Notes: generated from the letters alone by a model not told the origin. A stretch of DNA of 64,000 nucleotides from Microbacterium flavum (GCF_018717645.1 NZ_JAFLHG010000003.1:186001-250000), one strand, 5' to 3'. Positions 17,728 through 27,444 are shown, numbered from the stretch's first letter. Translations and numbers: made by a program.

Positions 17728-17801
17728 TTGCGGGGACAGGATTTGAACCTGCGACCTCTGGGTTATGAGCCCAGCGAGCTACCGAGCTGCTCCACCCCGC
17801 G
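17728..17801 (-). tRNA. Initiator tRNA-fMet (CAT)
   Basis: 74-nt cloverleaf on the minus strand, anticodon CAT in CTGGG-CTCATAA-CCCAG. Initiator hallmarks are present: unpaired C1/A72 at the acceptor end and three G-C pairs at the base of the anticodon stem. The 3' CCA is not encoded (ACAA follows the stem). Confidence 0.93.
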
Positions 17802-17813
17802 GCACGAGTCACA

Positions 17814-17819
17814 AGCCTA
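17814..17819 (-). promoter_or_regulatory. -10 box of the initiator tRNA gene
   Basis: TAGGCT on the minus strand, 12 bases before the tRNA 5' end; implies a very short 5' leader. Confidence 0.45.
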
Positions 17820-17882
17820 GCACGGGTTTCGGGGGCCGCGCGCACGTTGCACCGATCCGGCGGTGCGGGGGAGGATGAACCG

Positions 17883-18386
17883 GTGACCTTCGACGCCTCC
17901 GACGATCAGGACGACCGGGTCGACGGGCGCGATGAGACGGCGAACGAGCGCGCGGACCGCAACTGGAGCGAGCTGCTGCAAGAGCTGCGCGTCCTGCAGA
18001 CCGGCACCCAGATCCTGACCGGCTTCCTCCTCGCCGTCGCCTTCCAGCCCGCATTCGCGGAGCTCGGCACCGGCGCGCGGATGCTGTACCTCTTCCTCGT
18101 CGTCATCGCCGTCCTCAGCGCGATCGTCGCCCTCTCGCCCGTGGCCCTGCATCGCATGCTCTTCGCGCGGCGCGAGAAGACGGTCGTCGTCGCCTTCGGC
18201 CATGCGGCACTCGTGACGGCGCTGGTGACGGTGTCGCTTCTGCTGATCGGCGTGGTTGCCTTCGTCTTCGAGGTCGTCGTCGGCGAAGCCGGGGCGTGGA
18301 GCGCGGCGATCGCCGCCGCGTCGGCTGTCCTCATCCTCTGGGTCGTGATCCCGATCGTCCTGCGCAGGAACGGAGTCTCCCGATGA
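17883..18386 (+). CDS. DUF6328 family membrane protein
   Basis: 167 residues. Acidic N-terminus, then the family motif NWSELLQELRVLQTGTQ and four hydrophobic helices (about 52-72, 78-100, 113-140, 143-162). Conserved in actinobacteria with no known role. GTG start preceded by GGGGGAGGA. Its stop overlaps the amidase start (ATGA), so the two are likely co-translated. Confidence 0.75.
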   Translation: MTFDASDDQDDRVDGRDETANERADRNWSELLQELRVLQTGTQILTGFLLAVAFQPAFAELGTGARMLYLFLVVIAVLSAIVALSPVALHRMLFARREKTVVVAFGHAALVTALVTVSLLLIGVVAFVFEVVVGEAGAWSAAIAAASAVLILWVVIPIVLRRNGVSR

Positions 18387-19213
18387 CCGATGCCGAGAAC
18401 ACTGCGGACGCCTCGGATGCCGTCGGCGTCGCCGTCGGGCAGTTCGCGCCCACGACCGACACGGACCGGAACCTCGAGGTCATCGCGGAGCTCGCCGGTC
18501 GCGCCGCCGCCCGCGGCGCGGACGTCGTCCTCTTCCCCGAATACGCGAGCTACTTCGTCGACCCGTTCGATGAGTCGCTGGCCGCGCACGCGCAGCCGCT
18601 GGACGGGCCGTTCACGCGCGCGCTGCGCCACCTCGCGGCCGACCTCGGCATCGTCGTGGTGGCGGGTCTGGTCGAGGGGGCCGCCGGCTCCCGCGTGCGC
18701 AATGCCGTCGTCGCGGTCGGCGCCGACGGCATCCTCGCGGTCTCCCGCAAGCTGCACCTGTACGACGCGTTCGGCCAGCACGAGTCGGACTGGGTGGAGC
18801 CGGGCGTGATCGGCGACCCCGAGACGTTCGTGCACCGCGGCATCCGCTTCGCGCTCATGACCTGCTACGACCTGCGCTTCCCCGAGGTCGCGCGGGTGCT
18901 CGCCGACACGGGCGCGCACGTCGTCCTGACGGCGGCGGAGTGGGTGCGCGGGCCGCTCAAGGAGCACCACTGGCGCACGCTCCTGCACGCGCGCGCGATC
19001 GAGAACACGCTGTACGTCGCCGGCGCTGACCATCCGCCGCCCCTCGGGGTGGGGGCCTCCGTCGTCGTCGACCCGCAGGGCGTGGAGATCGCCGGGGTCG
19101 GCACGACGACCGACGTCGCCGTCGGGTTCGTCGACACCGCCACCGTCGATCGGGTGCGCCGGGTCAACCCGGCCCTGGCGCTCCGACGTTTCCGCGTCGT
19201 CGCCGGGGGCTGA
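18383..19213 (+). CDS. Carbon-nitrogen hydrolase (nitrilase superfamily amidase)
   Basis: 276 residues. Catalytic triad visible as Glu53 (FPEYAS), Lys123 (SRKLHLYDAF) and Cys161 (MTCYDLRFPE). The YDLRFPE context is typical of Nit1/Nit2-type omega-amidases and deaminated-glutathione amidases rather than true nitrilases. Substrate not determinable here. Overlaps the DUF6328 gene by four bases and converges with the aminotransferase gene, which is an interesting chemical pairing (aminotransferase plus omega-amidase) but on opposite strands. Confidence 0.87.
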   Translation: MTDAENTADASDAVGVAVGQFAPTTDTDRNLEVIAELAGRAAARGADVVLFPEYASYFVDPFDESLAAHAQPLDGPFTRALRHLAADLGIVVVAGLVEGAAGSRVRNAVVAVGADGILAVSRKLHLYDAFGQHESDWVEPGVIGDPETFVHRGIRFALMTCYDLRFPEVARVLADTGAHVVLTAAEWVRGPLKEHHWRTLLHARAIENTLYVAGADHPPPLGVGASVVVDPQGVEIAGVGTTTDVAVGFVDTATVDRVRRVNPALALRRFRVVAGG

Positions 19214-19223
19214 GCCCGCGGCG

Positions 19224-20429
19224 TCAGGCGAGCCCGCGCAGCCGAGCGGAAGCCTCGGCGATCACGTCCACGCGCTTGCAGGCGGCGAATCGCACGAGAC
19301 CGGCGTACTCGGACCGGTGCTCCGGCGAGGCGAATGCCGTGACGGGGATGCCCACGACCCCGGCCCGCTCGGGCAGCACGCGGCAGAACTCCGCGGCATC
19401 CTGACCGGCGGCGAGGAACGGGCCGGCGTCGGTGATCGTGAAGTACGAACCCGCGGGCGTGGACACCGAGAATCCGGCGGCGCGCAGCCCCTCGCCGAGC
19501 AGATCGCGCTTGGCGGCGAGCGTGTCCGCGATCCCCGCGAAGAAGGCGTCGGGGAGAGCGAGACCGACGGCGACGGCGCTTTGGAACGGGGTGCCGTTGA
19601 CGTAGGTGAGGAACTGCTTCACCGCGAGCACGGCATCCACGAGCGCGGCCGGGCCGGAGACCCAGCCGATCTTCCAGCCCGTGGTCGAGAAGGTCTTGCC
19701 CGCCGACGAGATGGTGAGGGTCCGCGCAGCGGCACCGGGGAGCGTCGAGATCGGCACGTGCGGCGCGTCGAAGACGAGATGCTCGTACACCTCGTCGGTC
19801 ACGATGATCGCGCCGTGACGCTCGGCGAGCCGGACGATCTCGGCGCGGACCTCGGCGGTGAAGACCGCGCCGGTCGGGTTGTGCGGGTCGTTGACGAGGA
19901 TGAGGCGGGTCTGGTCGGTGACGGCTCGGGCGAGCTCGTCGAGATCCGGCTGGAAGTCGGGGAAGCGCAGCGGCACGGTGCGAAGGCGCGCTCCGGAGAG
20001 AGCGGCCAGAGCGGCGTACGCGTCGTAGAGCGGCTCGAAGACGACGATCTCATCGTCCGGGGAGGCGGTGAGGGCGAGGATCGTCGCGGCCAGCGCCTCG
20101 GTCGCACCGGCGGTGACGAGGATGTCGCGGTCCGGGTCGAGCTCGAGCCCGTAGAAGCGTTCCTGATGGGCGGCGATCGCCTGCAGGAGCACGGGAACGC
20201 CGCGGCCGGGGGCGTACTGGTTGGCGCCGCCCCGGATGGCCGCGATCGCGGCATCCCGCACCTCGTCGGGCCCGTCCTCGTCGGGGAACCCCTGGCCGAG
20301 GTTGATCGCACCGGTCCGCGTCGCGAGGGCGGTCATCTCGGCGAAGATCGTGGGGGCGGGCTCTCCCGCCGGGCCGAGGAGTCCGGCGCCTGCTGCGGTG
20401 CGGCGCCAGGCGCCTGGTATCTCTCGCAC
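19224..20429 (-). CDS. PLP-dependent aminotransferase, class I/II
   Basis: About 401 residues. PLP-enzyme landmarks: NDPHNPTGAVF, IVTDEVYEHLVF, the Schiff-base lysine in ISSAGKTFSTTGWKIGW, and a C-terminal substrate Arg in YAGLVRFAACK. Closest in style to the kynurenine aminotransferase/methionine aminotransferase (YbdL) or DapC groups. Two GTG starts are possible (20438 and 20429); TGTAAC at 20439-20444 as -10 would place the transcript start between them, favouring 20429. Amino-acid substrate unknown. Confidence 0.87.
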   Translation of the reverse strand: MREIPGAWRRTAAGAGLLGPAGEPAPTIFAEMTALATRTGAINLGQGFPDEDGPDEVRDAAIAAIRGGANQYAPGRGVPVLLQAIAAHQERFYGLELDPDRDILVTAGATEALAATILALTASPDDEIVVFEPLYDAYAALAALSGARLRTVPLRFPDFQPDLDELARAVTDQTRLILVNDPHNPTGAVFTAEVRAEIVRLAERHGAIIVTDEVYEHLVFDAPHVPISTLPGAAARTLTISSAGKTFSTTGWKIGWVSGPAALVDAVLAVKQFLTYVNGTPFQSAVAVGLALPDAFFAGIADTLAAKRDLLGEGLRAAGFSVSTPAGSYFTITDAGPFLAAGQDAAEFCRVLPERAGVVGIPVTAFASPEHRSEYAGLVRFAACKRVDVIAEASARLRGLA

Positions 20430-20438
20430 GGTGCACAC

Positions 20439-20444
20439 GTTACA
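20439..20444 (-). promoter_or_regulatory. Candidate -10 box of the aminotransferase gene
   Basis: TGTAAC on the minus strand, nine bases before the GTG at 20429; directly abuts the alternative GTG at 20438. Confidence 0.3.
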
Positions 20445-20559
20445 TGCCCCCACCTGCCGCGAGGGGAACGGGATGCATAGGCTCATGGGGGCGGTGGCAT
20501 AAGCAATCCACAGCATCGGGCGTCATGCTGAAGGTGTCTTGGGAAGTAAGGAACCACTG

Positions 20560-22197
20560 ATGAGCGAAAACACCCCCACGCCGAACGACCCGCAGCCCCA
20601 AAGCGCGGCCGCGGCCCAGAGCGCCTCCGAAGCGCAGAGCGCCTCCGAGGTCCGTGCCGCGGACGCGACGCATCCGCCGCTGCCTCCGCAGGCCGCGGCC
20701 GATGCCGCGCAGGCCGCGCCCGCGGTGCCGACGTCTGCGCCGGCGCCGACGGCGAACGCCTTCGGCCAGCAGCCCGCTGCGCACGGCGGACCGCAGTCCG
20801 CTCCGCACGGCGCGCCGCAGGGCGCCCCGTACGGCGCCCCCTACGGTGCGCAGCAGCCCTACACGGCGCCCCAGGCGCGGATGCCCGAGCACCAGACGGC
20901 GGCCTACGGCACACAGCCCTACGGCTACGGCACCGCCCCATACGGCACCGTGCCCACCGCTCCGGGCGAGGCTCCGACGGCATCCGCTCCCTCCGCTCCG
21001 TCCGCCAAGGTCGGCGCGGGCAAGATCGTCGGGATCATGGTCGCCGCCGCCCTCGTCGGCGGCGCGGCAGGCATCGGCGGCGCCGCTGCGGGAGCCTCGA
21101 TCTTCCCCTCGTCGCAGAGCGTCGTCACCTCCAGCCCGCAGAACGTCACGGTCAACGACACCGGCTCGGTGAACCAGACCACCGCGATCGCCGCGAAGGT
21201 GGTCCCCTCGGTGGTGACGATCTCCGCGAGCGCCGGGTCGTCCGGGGGCACCGGCTCCGGAGTCATCCTCACGGCGGACGGCTACGTCGTCACGAACACG
21301 CACGTGGTCACGCTCGACGGCGAGACCTCCGATGCCGCGCTCACCGTGACGACCTCGGACGGCAAGGTCTACCAGGCGACCGTCGTCGGCACCGACCCGA
21401 CGTACGATCTGGCCGTCATCAAGCTGAAGGATGCGTCGGGGCTCACCCCGATCGAGTTCGGCGACTCGGGCAAGCTCAACGTCGGCGACCAGACCGTCGC
21501 CGTGGGAGCGCCCCTCGGGCTCTCGAACACGGTGACGACGGGCATCGTCTCCGCGCTGAACCGGTCGATCCAGATCGCCTCGTCGGCGGTGCCCGACGGC
21601 GGCGACCAGCAGGAGCAGACCCCCGGTCAGGGCGACTCCCCGTTCCAGTTCGACTTCGGCCAGGGTCAGCAGCAGTCGGCGAGCGGCTCGATCTCGATCG
21701 CCGTCGTGCAGACGGATGCCGCGATCAACCCGGGCAACTCCGGCGGTGCGCTCGTGAACTCGAAGGGCGAGCTCGTCGGCATCAATGTCGCGATCGCCTC
21801 GGCCGGCGGGTCGAGCTCCTCCGGTCAGTCCGGATCGATCGGGGTGGGCTTCTCCATTCCGTCCTCGGTCGTGAAGCGGATCACCGACGAGCTCATCTCG
21901 GACGGTGCCGCGACCCATGGTCTCCTCGGGGCGATGGTGGGCAACGCCGCCGCGCAGGAGGGCGCCACGAATGCCGGCGCGTACATCAGCGACGTCACCG
22001 GTGGCGGCGCGGCCGCCGCCGCAGGGCTCAAGAAGGGTGACGTCGTGACGAGCTTCAACGGCTTCCCGATCACCGACGCCACCGACCTCACCGCGCAGGT
22101 GCGGGCTCTTGCGGGCGGCAGCAGCGCCAGCATCGTCTACATCCGCGACGGGAAGACCGCCTCGGGCGAAGTGACGCTCGGAACGCTCACGCAGTGA
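20560..22197 (+). CDS. HtrA/DegP-like membrane-anchored serine protease with PDZ domain
   Basis: 545 residues. A long Ala/Gln/Pro-rich cytoplasmic N-terminus with small AP(H/Y/Q)GAP-type repeats (about residues 70-110), one membrane helix (about 155-182), then a trypsin-like domain with His248 (TNTHVV), Asp283 (TYDLAVIKL) and Ser394 (NPGNSGGAL), and a C-terminal PDZ domain (from about 460). Typical actinobacterial HtrA/PepD layout, acting outside the membrane in envelope protein quality control. ATG chosen at 20560 because AAGGAA lies upstream; the frame opens seven codons earlier. Confidence 0.93.
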   Translation: MSENTPTPNDPQPQSAAAAQSASEAQSASEVRAADATHPPLPPQAAADAAQAAPAVPTSAPAPTANAFGQQPAAHGGPQSAPHGAPQGAPYGAPYGAQQPYTAPQARMPEHQTAAYGTQPYGYGTAPYGTVPTAPGEAPTASAPSAPSAKVGAGKIVGIMVAAALVGGAAGIGGAAAGASIFPSSQSVVTSSPQNVTVNDTGSVNQTTAIAAKVVPSVVTISASAGSSGGTGSGVILTADGYVVTNTHVVTLDGETSDAALTVTTSDGKVYQATVVGTDPTYDLAVIKLKDASGLTPIEFGDSGKLNVGDQTVAVGAPLGLSNTVTTGIVSALNRSIQIASSAVPDGGDQQEQTPGQGDSPFQFDFGQGQQQSASGSISIAVVQTDAAINPGNSGGALVNSKGELVGINVAIASAGGSSSSGQSGSIGVGFSIPSSVVKRITDELISDGAATHGLLGAMVGNAAAQEGATNAGAYISDVTGGGAAAAAGLKKGDVVTSFNGFPITDATDLTAQVRALAGGSSASIVYIRDGKTASGEVTLGTLTQ

Positions 22198-22251
22198 CAT
22201 CCGCGTTCTCCGCCTGACAGTCGGCCGCAGGCTCCGGACGCCACCCCGCGA

Positions 22252-22257
22252 TAGGCT
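22252..22257 (+). promoter_or_regulatory. -10 box, leaderless promoter
   Basis: TAGGCT, six bases before the GTG at 22264. Confidence 0.55.
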
Positions 22258-22263
22258 CGCGGG

Positions 22264-23550
22264 GTGGCGTCCTTCTCGTTCGGCGCCGGCAACGCCGGGA
22301 AGCTTCTGCGCATCCCGCTGTACGCCCTCGGCCGCATCATCACGGCGGTGACGCCGCGGACCGGCGACCTGTGGGTCTTCGGGTCCGCCGCCGGCCCGGC
22401 CGACGGGGCCTGGGCTCTCTGGGAGTACGCGGTGGCGCAGGGGGAGCGGGCCGTGTGGCTCACGGCGAGCGCGGAGGAAGCGGCGATCGCGCAGCGGCGC
22501 GGCATCCCCTGGGCGCCGAAGGCGTCGTGGCGGGGTTTCCGGCTCACGGCGCGCGCCGCGGTGATCGTGGTCACCCACGGGTTCGGAGACGTCAACCGGT
22601 ATGCGGCGACCGGCGGGGTGATCGTGCAGCTGTGGCACGGCATCCCGCTCAAGCGCATCGGTCTGGACGCCGCGGTCACGACGGCGAGCCCTCTGCCTTT
22701 CGCCCGCCGTGCGACCGCACACCTCCTGAGGCTGTTGTACCGGCGTACGCAGGCACGGATCGCGGTGCTGCCGGCGGCATCCGAGATCGTCCGCGGCCGC
22801 CTGGAGTCGGCCTTCGGGCTGGGCAGTGCGTGCGTCCCGGTGACGGGGGAGCCGCGAACGGACGTCCTCTGGTGCGGCACCGCCGACGAACGCCGTGAGA
22901 TCGCGGGGGCGCGTCTGCGGGAGATCCTCCCGGGGGTGACGGATGCCGCGCGCCTCATCCTCTACGCCCCGACCTGGCGCGACGGCGCTGCGGACCCCGC
23001 CGGCCCGGATGCCGGGGAGGCGACGGCGCTCGCGGCCGTCCTCGAGGAGGCGGATGCCGTCCTGCTCGTACGGGCCCACCACCTCGCCGCGGGAGGCCTC
23101 GCCGAAGCAGACCTCGCCGCCGCACGAGGCCCCGCCCGGGGCGGCGGCCGCGTGCGGATGCTCGGTGGCGACCTCGTCGCCGACGTCACGCCGCTCCTCC
23201 CGGGGCTCGACGTCCTGGTGACGGACTATTCCTCGCTCGCGTTCGATGCGGCATCGGTCCCCGTGGCGACCGTGTTCTTCGCGCCGGACCTCGCCGAGTA
23301 CGCCCGCTCCCGCGGTTTCTACGGCACATACGACGACGTCGCCGGGAGCGATGCCGCGTCCGACTGGGCGGGTGTCGTCGCGACCCTCCGCGCACTCCTC
23401 ACCGAGCCCGGGTTCCGTGACGAACGCCTCGCCCGCGGCCGCGCCCTGAGCGCCCGCGTGCACGCCTTCCGGGACGGGCACAGCACCGAACGGGTCTACC
23501 GTGTCATCCGCGACCGCCTGGCCGCATCCCCACCCGAGAGGGCCTCATGA
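22264..23550 (+). CDS. CDP-glycerol glycerophosphotransferase family protein (TagB/TagF-like) 1
   Basis: 428 residues, GT-B-type polyol-phosphate polymerase or primase. Family marks: QLWHGIPLKRIGLD (near residue 122), LIYAPTWRDG-type motif (ILYAPTWRDG, near 235), and LVTDYSSLAFDAAS (near 318), the CDP-binding end. Likely adds glycerol- or ribitol-phosphate to a wall teichoic-acid-like polymer at the inner membrane face. Leaderless GTG start. Overlaps the next gene by ATGA, and a third relative lies at 26206. Confidence 0.85.
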   Translation: MASFSFGAGNAGKLLRIPLYALGRIITAVTPRTGDLWVFGSAAGPADGAWALWEYAVAQGERAVWLTASAEEAAIAQRRGIPWAPKASWRGFRLTARAAVIVVTHGFGDVNRYAATGGVIVQLWHGIPLKRIGLDAAVTTASPLPFARRATAHLLRLLYRRTQARIAVLPAASEIVRGRLESAFGLGSACVPVTGEPRTDVLWCGTADERREIAGARLREILPGVTDAARLILYAPTWRDGAADPAGPDAGEATALAAVLEEADAVLLVRAHHLAAGGLAEADLAAARGPARGGGRVRMLGGDLVADVTPLLPGLDVLVTDYSSLAFDAASVPVATVFFAPDLAEYARSRGFYGTYDDVAGSDAASDWAGVVATLRALLTEPGFRDERLARGRALSARVHAFRDGHSTERVYRVIRDRLAASPPERAS

Positions 23551-25004
23551 CGATCGCCGCACGCCTCGACGACACCGCCGTCCCGGAGCTCGTGCTCACC
23601 GGATCCGGACCACGTCCCGATTCCGCCGCCCTCGTCGGTCGACGCGCCCGCGTCGATGCCCGTGTGAGCGGCGACGGCACGACGTGGACGGTGCGATTCC
23701 CGCTCGAAGCCGCACGCTGGGGCGGTGCCCCGCGCCCGCTGCCGACCGGCGACTACGCCCTCGAGCTCATCGCCGCCGGGGGAGAGGGCCTCGCCGTCGC
23801 CGCGGAGGTGCCCGACACGATGACCGCGACGCTGCGGGCGGGGCTTCACTCCGGCATTCTGCGGGTGCGCCCTCCCATCGATCCGGCCTACGAGACGGGG
23901 GAGGGTCAGGCGGCCCTCGAACGGCGCTATGCGACGCGGCCGCAGGGGCTCGAGAACGCCGTGTTCTTCGAGAGCTTCTCCGGGCTGGGCGCGAGCTGCA
24001 ACCCCCGCGCGATCGATCGGGAGCTCGCCCGTGTCGCGCCCGGGGTCACCCGATACTGGAGCATCGTGGACCTCTCGGTGGAGGTGCCCGAGGGGGCGAT
24101 CGCCGTCGTCGAGGGCAGCCCGTCCTGGTGGCGGGCGCGGGGGGCCGCGCGCCTCCTCGTCGTCAACGACTGGCTGCGTCGCCGCTACGAGCGTCGCCGT
24201 GGTCAGGTCGTTCTGCAGACCTGGCACGGCACCCCCCTCAAGCGCCTCGCGCTGCACCGCCCCGGCTTCGACCCGCGACGCATGCTCGCCGTCGTCCGGG
24301 AGAGCCGGCGGTGGGATGTCCTGCTCGCGCAGAACGCGTTCGGCGCGCGGGTCATGAGGAAGGCCTATGCCTTCCTCCGTCGTCCCGTCTGGGTGGAGGG
24401 GTATCCCCGCAACGACGCGGTGGTGAGCGCCGCGCCGGGGCCGCTCCGCGCGGCCCTCGGCATCGCCGCGGATGAACGGGTCATCCTCTACGCGCCGACC
24501 TGGCGCGACGACCGCGAGGAGATGGTCGACCACCTCGACCCCGCGCGACTCGCCGCCGACACCGGCGCCGTCGTCCTCGTGCGGGGACACTCCCGCACGC
24601 TTCTTCCCGGGCGGGACGTCCGCGGCGCGCGGGTGCTCGACGTGACCACCTATCCCGATATGTCGGATCTCCTCGTCGTCGCCGACACCCTCGTCACGGA
24701 CTACTCGTCCGTGATGTTCGACTTCACCGCGACGGGCAAGCCGATCCATTTCTTCACCCCCGATCTCGAGCACTACCGGGAGGACCTCCGCGGCTTCTAC
24801 TTCGACCTCGCGGCTCACGCACCGGGGCCGCTGTCGACGACGCAGGACGAGCTGACCGCGACGCTCGCGGACGACAGCATCGCGGCGGAGTACGCGCAGC
24901 AGTACGCGCGGTGGCAGTCGCGGTTCAACGCGCGCGACGATGGCCACGCCGCCGAGCGCGTCGTCGCGCGCATCCTCGACCAGGGCTTCGTCGACCGCGC
25001 CTGA
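23547..25004 (+). CDS. CDP-glycerol glycerophosphotransferase family protein 2
   Basis: 485 residues. The first 130 or so residues form an extra domain with beta-rich character. The transferase domain follows with QTWHGTPLKRLALHRPG, VILYAPTWRDDREEM and LVTDYSSVMFDFTATGKP, closer to the canonical TagF motifs than its upstream neighbour. Coupled to it by ATGA. The two probably act in sequence on one glycopolymer, for example one priming and one polymerising; the split is inference. Confidence 0.87.
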   Translation: MTIAARLDDTAVPELVLTGSGPRPDSAALVGRRARVDARVSGDGTTWTVRFPLEAARWGGAPRPLPTGDYALELIAAGGEGLAVAAEVPDTMTATLRAGLHSGILRVRPPIDPAYETGEGQAALERRYATRPQGLENAVFFESFSGLGASCNPRAIDRELARVAPGVTRYWSIVDLSVEVPEGAIAVVEGSPSWWRARGAARLLVVNDWLRRRYERRRGQVVLQTWHGTPLKRLALHRPGFDPRRMLAVVRESRRWDVLLAQNAFGARVMRKAYAFLRRPVWVEGYPRNDAVVSAAPGPLRAALGIAADERVILYAPTWRDDREEMVDHLDPARLAADTGAVVLVRGHSRTLLPGRDVRGARVLDVTTYPDMSDLLVVADTLVTDYSSVMFDFTATGKPIHFFTPDLEHYREDLRGFYFDLAAHAPGPLSTTQDELTATLADDSIAAEYAQQYARWQSRFNARDDGHAAERVVARILDQGFVDRA

Positions 25005-25010
25005 GACGGC

Positions 25011-26102
25011 TCAGGGGAGGGGAGTGTTGCGTCTCAGCCGTGACGTGTCGATGTTCTCGCGCGCACCGCGCGCCACCCCGATGAGGAATCCGACGCCCCA
25101 CGAGAGGTGCATCGAAGGGAGGACGAGGAGCGCCCACGCCCGCTCCCGCACGCCCGGTCCGGCCTGCGCGCTCGCCGCGTAGACGACGACGAGCGCCGCA
25201 TACGCCGCGAGGGGCAGGTAGAGGACGGATGCCACGACCGATGCCACGCCGTGCACGATTCCCGTCAGCTGCAGGACCGCCGTCACGAGGCCGAGGGCGA
25301 CGAGCGTCACGAGCGCGGGCGGGGCGAAGAAGCGGAGGGAGTTGCGTCGCCCGTACCGACGGACGAGCTCGCCGCGCCAGGTGCCGGTGGAGCGGAACTG
25401 TCGGACGAGGCTCGACCAGCGCTCCCGCGGCCAATATGCGACGGCGAGTGCGGGATCGAACCAGACGCGGTATCCGGCGCGGCGGATGCGCAGGTTGAGC
25501 TCCCAGTCCTCGCCGCGGCGGATCGTTTCATCGAAGAGCCCGACCTCGTCGAGGACGGATCGGCGGAGAACGCCGAGGTAGGCCGATTCGGCCGGGCCCG
25601 CGGTGCCGCCCGAGTGGTAGGCACCTCCCCCCAGCCCGACGCGCGAGTTGTAGGCCCGGGCGACGGCGCGCTGGAACGGCGTCCGACCCTCGGCGCGCAT
25701 CACGCCGCCGACATTCGCGGCGCGCTCGCGCGCGAGCGTCGTCATCGCCTGGCGCACGTAGCCGGGTTCGAGGGCGGAGTGCGCGTCGACCCGCACGATC
25801 GTCGGAAAGCGGGATGCGGCGATCGCGAGGTTCAGTCCGACCGGGATGTCCGCCGCCGGATTGCGGATGACCCGCACCCGGGGGTCATCCGCCGAGAGGC
25901 GCTGCGCGATGGCGTCGGTGGCATCGGTGGAGGGGCCGAGAGCGAGGATGAGCTCCGCCTCACCGTCGACCTCCTGCTGGAGGACGCTGTCCACCGCGGC
26001 GCGCAGATAGCGCTCCTCATTGAGGACCGGCATCACGAAACTGACCCCGGCGCCGGGAGGCGGGACGGGGGCATCCTGCTGCCTCGGGGCGACGTCGTGC
26101 AT
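25011..26102 (-). CDS. Family 2 glycosyltransferase (ExoA-like)
   Basis: 363 residues. GT-A domain in the first 240 residues: SFVMPVLNEERYLR (nucleotide-binding start), DAHS in place of DxD (VRVDAHSAL), and GEDWELNLRIRRAGY. Two to three C-terminal helices (about 265-335) anchor it to the membrane. Resembles succinoglycan ExoA-type transferases. Flanked on both sides by glycerophosphotransferase genes, so it probably decorates or builds the same wall polymer. It converges with gene 2 of the cluster, with only six bases between stops. Confidence 0.85.
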   Translation of the reverse strand: MHDVAPRQQDAPVPPPGAGVSFVMPVLNEERYLRAAVDSVLQQEVDGEAELILALGPSTDATDAIAQRLSADDPRVRVIRNPAADIPVGLNLAIAASRFPTIVRVDAHSALEPGYVRQAMTTLARERAANVGGVMRAEGRTPFQRAVARAYNSRVGLGGGAYHSGGTAGPAESAYLGVLRRSVLDEVGLFDETIRRGEDWELNLRIRRAGYRVWFDPALAVAYWPRERWSSLVRQFRSTGTWRGELVRRYGRRNSLRFFAPPALVTLVALGLVTAVLQLTGIVHGVASVVASVLYLPLAAYAALVVVYAASAQAGPGVRERAWALLVLPSMHLSWGVGFLIGVARGARENIDTSRLRRNTPLP

Positions 26103-26193
26103 CCGTCGATCATGTCATGCGCGTTCGCCGGGGCCCTCGCGGCTCGTCCCCTCGGCACCCCCGGCCGCGTGCGGCCCCACCGAGGGTGCTGAC

Positions 26194-26199
26194 TAGGCT
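26194..26199 (+). promoter_or_regulatory. -10 box, leaderless promoter
   Basis: TAGGCT, six bases before the GTG at 26206. Confidence 0.55.
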
Positions 26200-26205
26200 G
26201 GGCGG

Positions 26206-27438
26206 GTGGGAGTGATCACCGAAGGGCGGAAAGCGCTCGCGCTGACGCGTCGTGCCCTCCGCGGCCGGGTCGCGTTGCGCGCGGTCCGCGCCGGCATCGC
26301 CCGGCAGGGACCGCTGCCGCCTCGCCGCTTCCGCATCGCCGTGTACTTCGCCGACGGCGAGGTCAACATGTACCAGATCCGGCAGTGGTACGAGCCCCTC
26401 GCCCACCTCGCCCGCACGTGGCCCGTCGTGGTCCTCGCCCGCAGCGCGACGGGCGCGCGGGCGCTGCTGGCCGACGGGGCGCTGCCGGTCGCGTTCGTCC
26501 CGACGGTGCGCGACCTGGAGGAGGCGGTCGATGCGCAGGACATCCGCGTCGTGCTGTACGTCAACCAGAACACCCGCAACTTCCAGATGTTCCGGTACGG
26601 ACGCCGCTGGCACGTGTTCATCAACCACGGCGAGTCCGACAAGATGTACATGACCACGAACCAGTTCAAGGCCTACGACGTCGCGCTGATCGCCGGGGAC
26701 GCCGCGCGCGAACGCCTGCGCCGCGTGCTCTGGGACTACGATCTCGACGCGCGCACCATCATGATCGGCCGCCCTCAGGCCGACTACTACTCGGGATCGC
26801 TGCCCTACACGCCGGACGAGCGCACCGTCGTGCTCTACGCCCCCACCTGGGAGGGCGACCGGCCGTCGGCGCACTACGGGTCGATCCGGACTCACGGCGA
26901 GGCGCTCGCCGCAGCGGTGCTGGCCTCCCCGGGGCACCGGCTCGTCTATCGTCCGCATCCGCGCTCGGGCGTCGTCGACCCGGAGTACGGCGCGGCGAAC
27001 GCGCGCATCATCGCCGCGATCACGGCGGCGAACGTCGCCGATCCGCGTGCCCAGCACGTGTTCGACGACGGCCCTGCGCTCGGGTGGCAGCTGGCCGCCG
27101 CGGACCTCGCCGTCGTCGACATCTCCGCGATGGTCTACGACCGGCTCGCGGCGGACCGGCCGCTGATGGTGACCCGGCCCGTCGATCCTGAAGCGCTCGT
27201 GGACACGCACGGGTACCTGGCGGATGCCGAATGGCTGAGCGCCGAGGCATCCGGACGCTTTCTCGACGAGGCGTCCCGCGTGCTCGCGGATCCGGGTGCC
27301 GCGGACGCGCTCGAGCGGTGGGTGCGCCACTACTTCGGCGACACCGCTCCGGGGGCCGCGACCGCGCGCTTCGAGGCGGCGATCGCGTCGCTCATGGCCC
27401 GATGGGAAGCGTGGGACGAGGGGTCTGCGGACGCCTGA
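26206..27438 (+). CDS. CDP-glycerol glycerophosphotransferase family protein 3
   Basis: 410 residues. More divergent member: the usual WHG motif is replaced by INHGESDKMYM (near residue 145), while VLYAPTWEGDR (near 206), YRPHPRSG (near 248) and VVDISAMVYDRLAADRP (near 305) are kept. FADGEVNMYQIRQWYEPL near residue 48 is typical of this subgroup. Probably cytoplasmic face of the membrane, same polymer pathway as the genes at 22264 and 23547. Leaderless GTG start. Confidence 0.82.
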   Translation: MGVITEGRKALALTRRALRGRVALRAVRAGIARQGPLPPRRFRIAVYFADGEVNMYQIRQWYEPLAHLARTWPVVVLARSATGARALLADGALPVAFVPTVRDLEEAVDAQDIRVVLYVNQNTRNFQMFRYGRRWHVFINHGESDKMYMTTNQFKAYDVALIAGDAARERLRRVLWDYDLDARTIMIGRPQADYYSGSLPYTPDERTVVLYAPTWEGDRPSAHYGSIRTHGEALAAAVLASPGHRLVYRPHPRSGVVDPEYGAANARIIAAITAANVADPRAQHVFDDGPALGWQLAAADLAVVDISAMVYDRLAADRPLMVTRPVDPEALVDTHGYLADAEWLSAEASGRFLDEASRVLADPGAADALERWVRHYFGDTAPGAATARFEAAIASLMARWEAWDEGSADA

Positions 27439-27444
27439 GCGGAC

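Noticed and set aside
20440..23481. 1013-codon minus-strand open frame
   Set aside because: It is antisense to the HtrA and first glycerophosphotransferase genes, which have clear motifs; its translation is Arg/Gly/Asp-rich shadow sequence.
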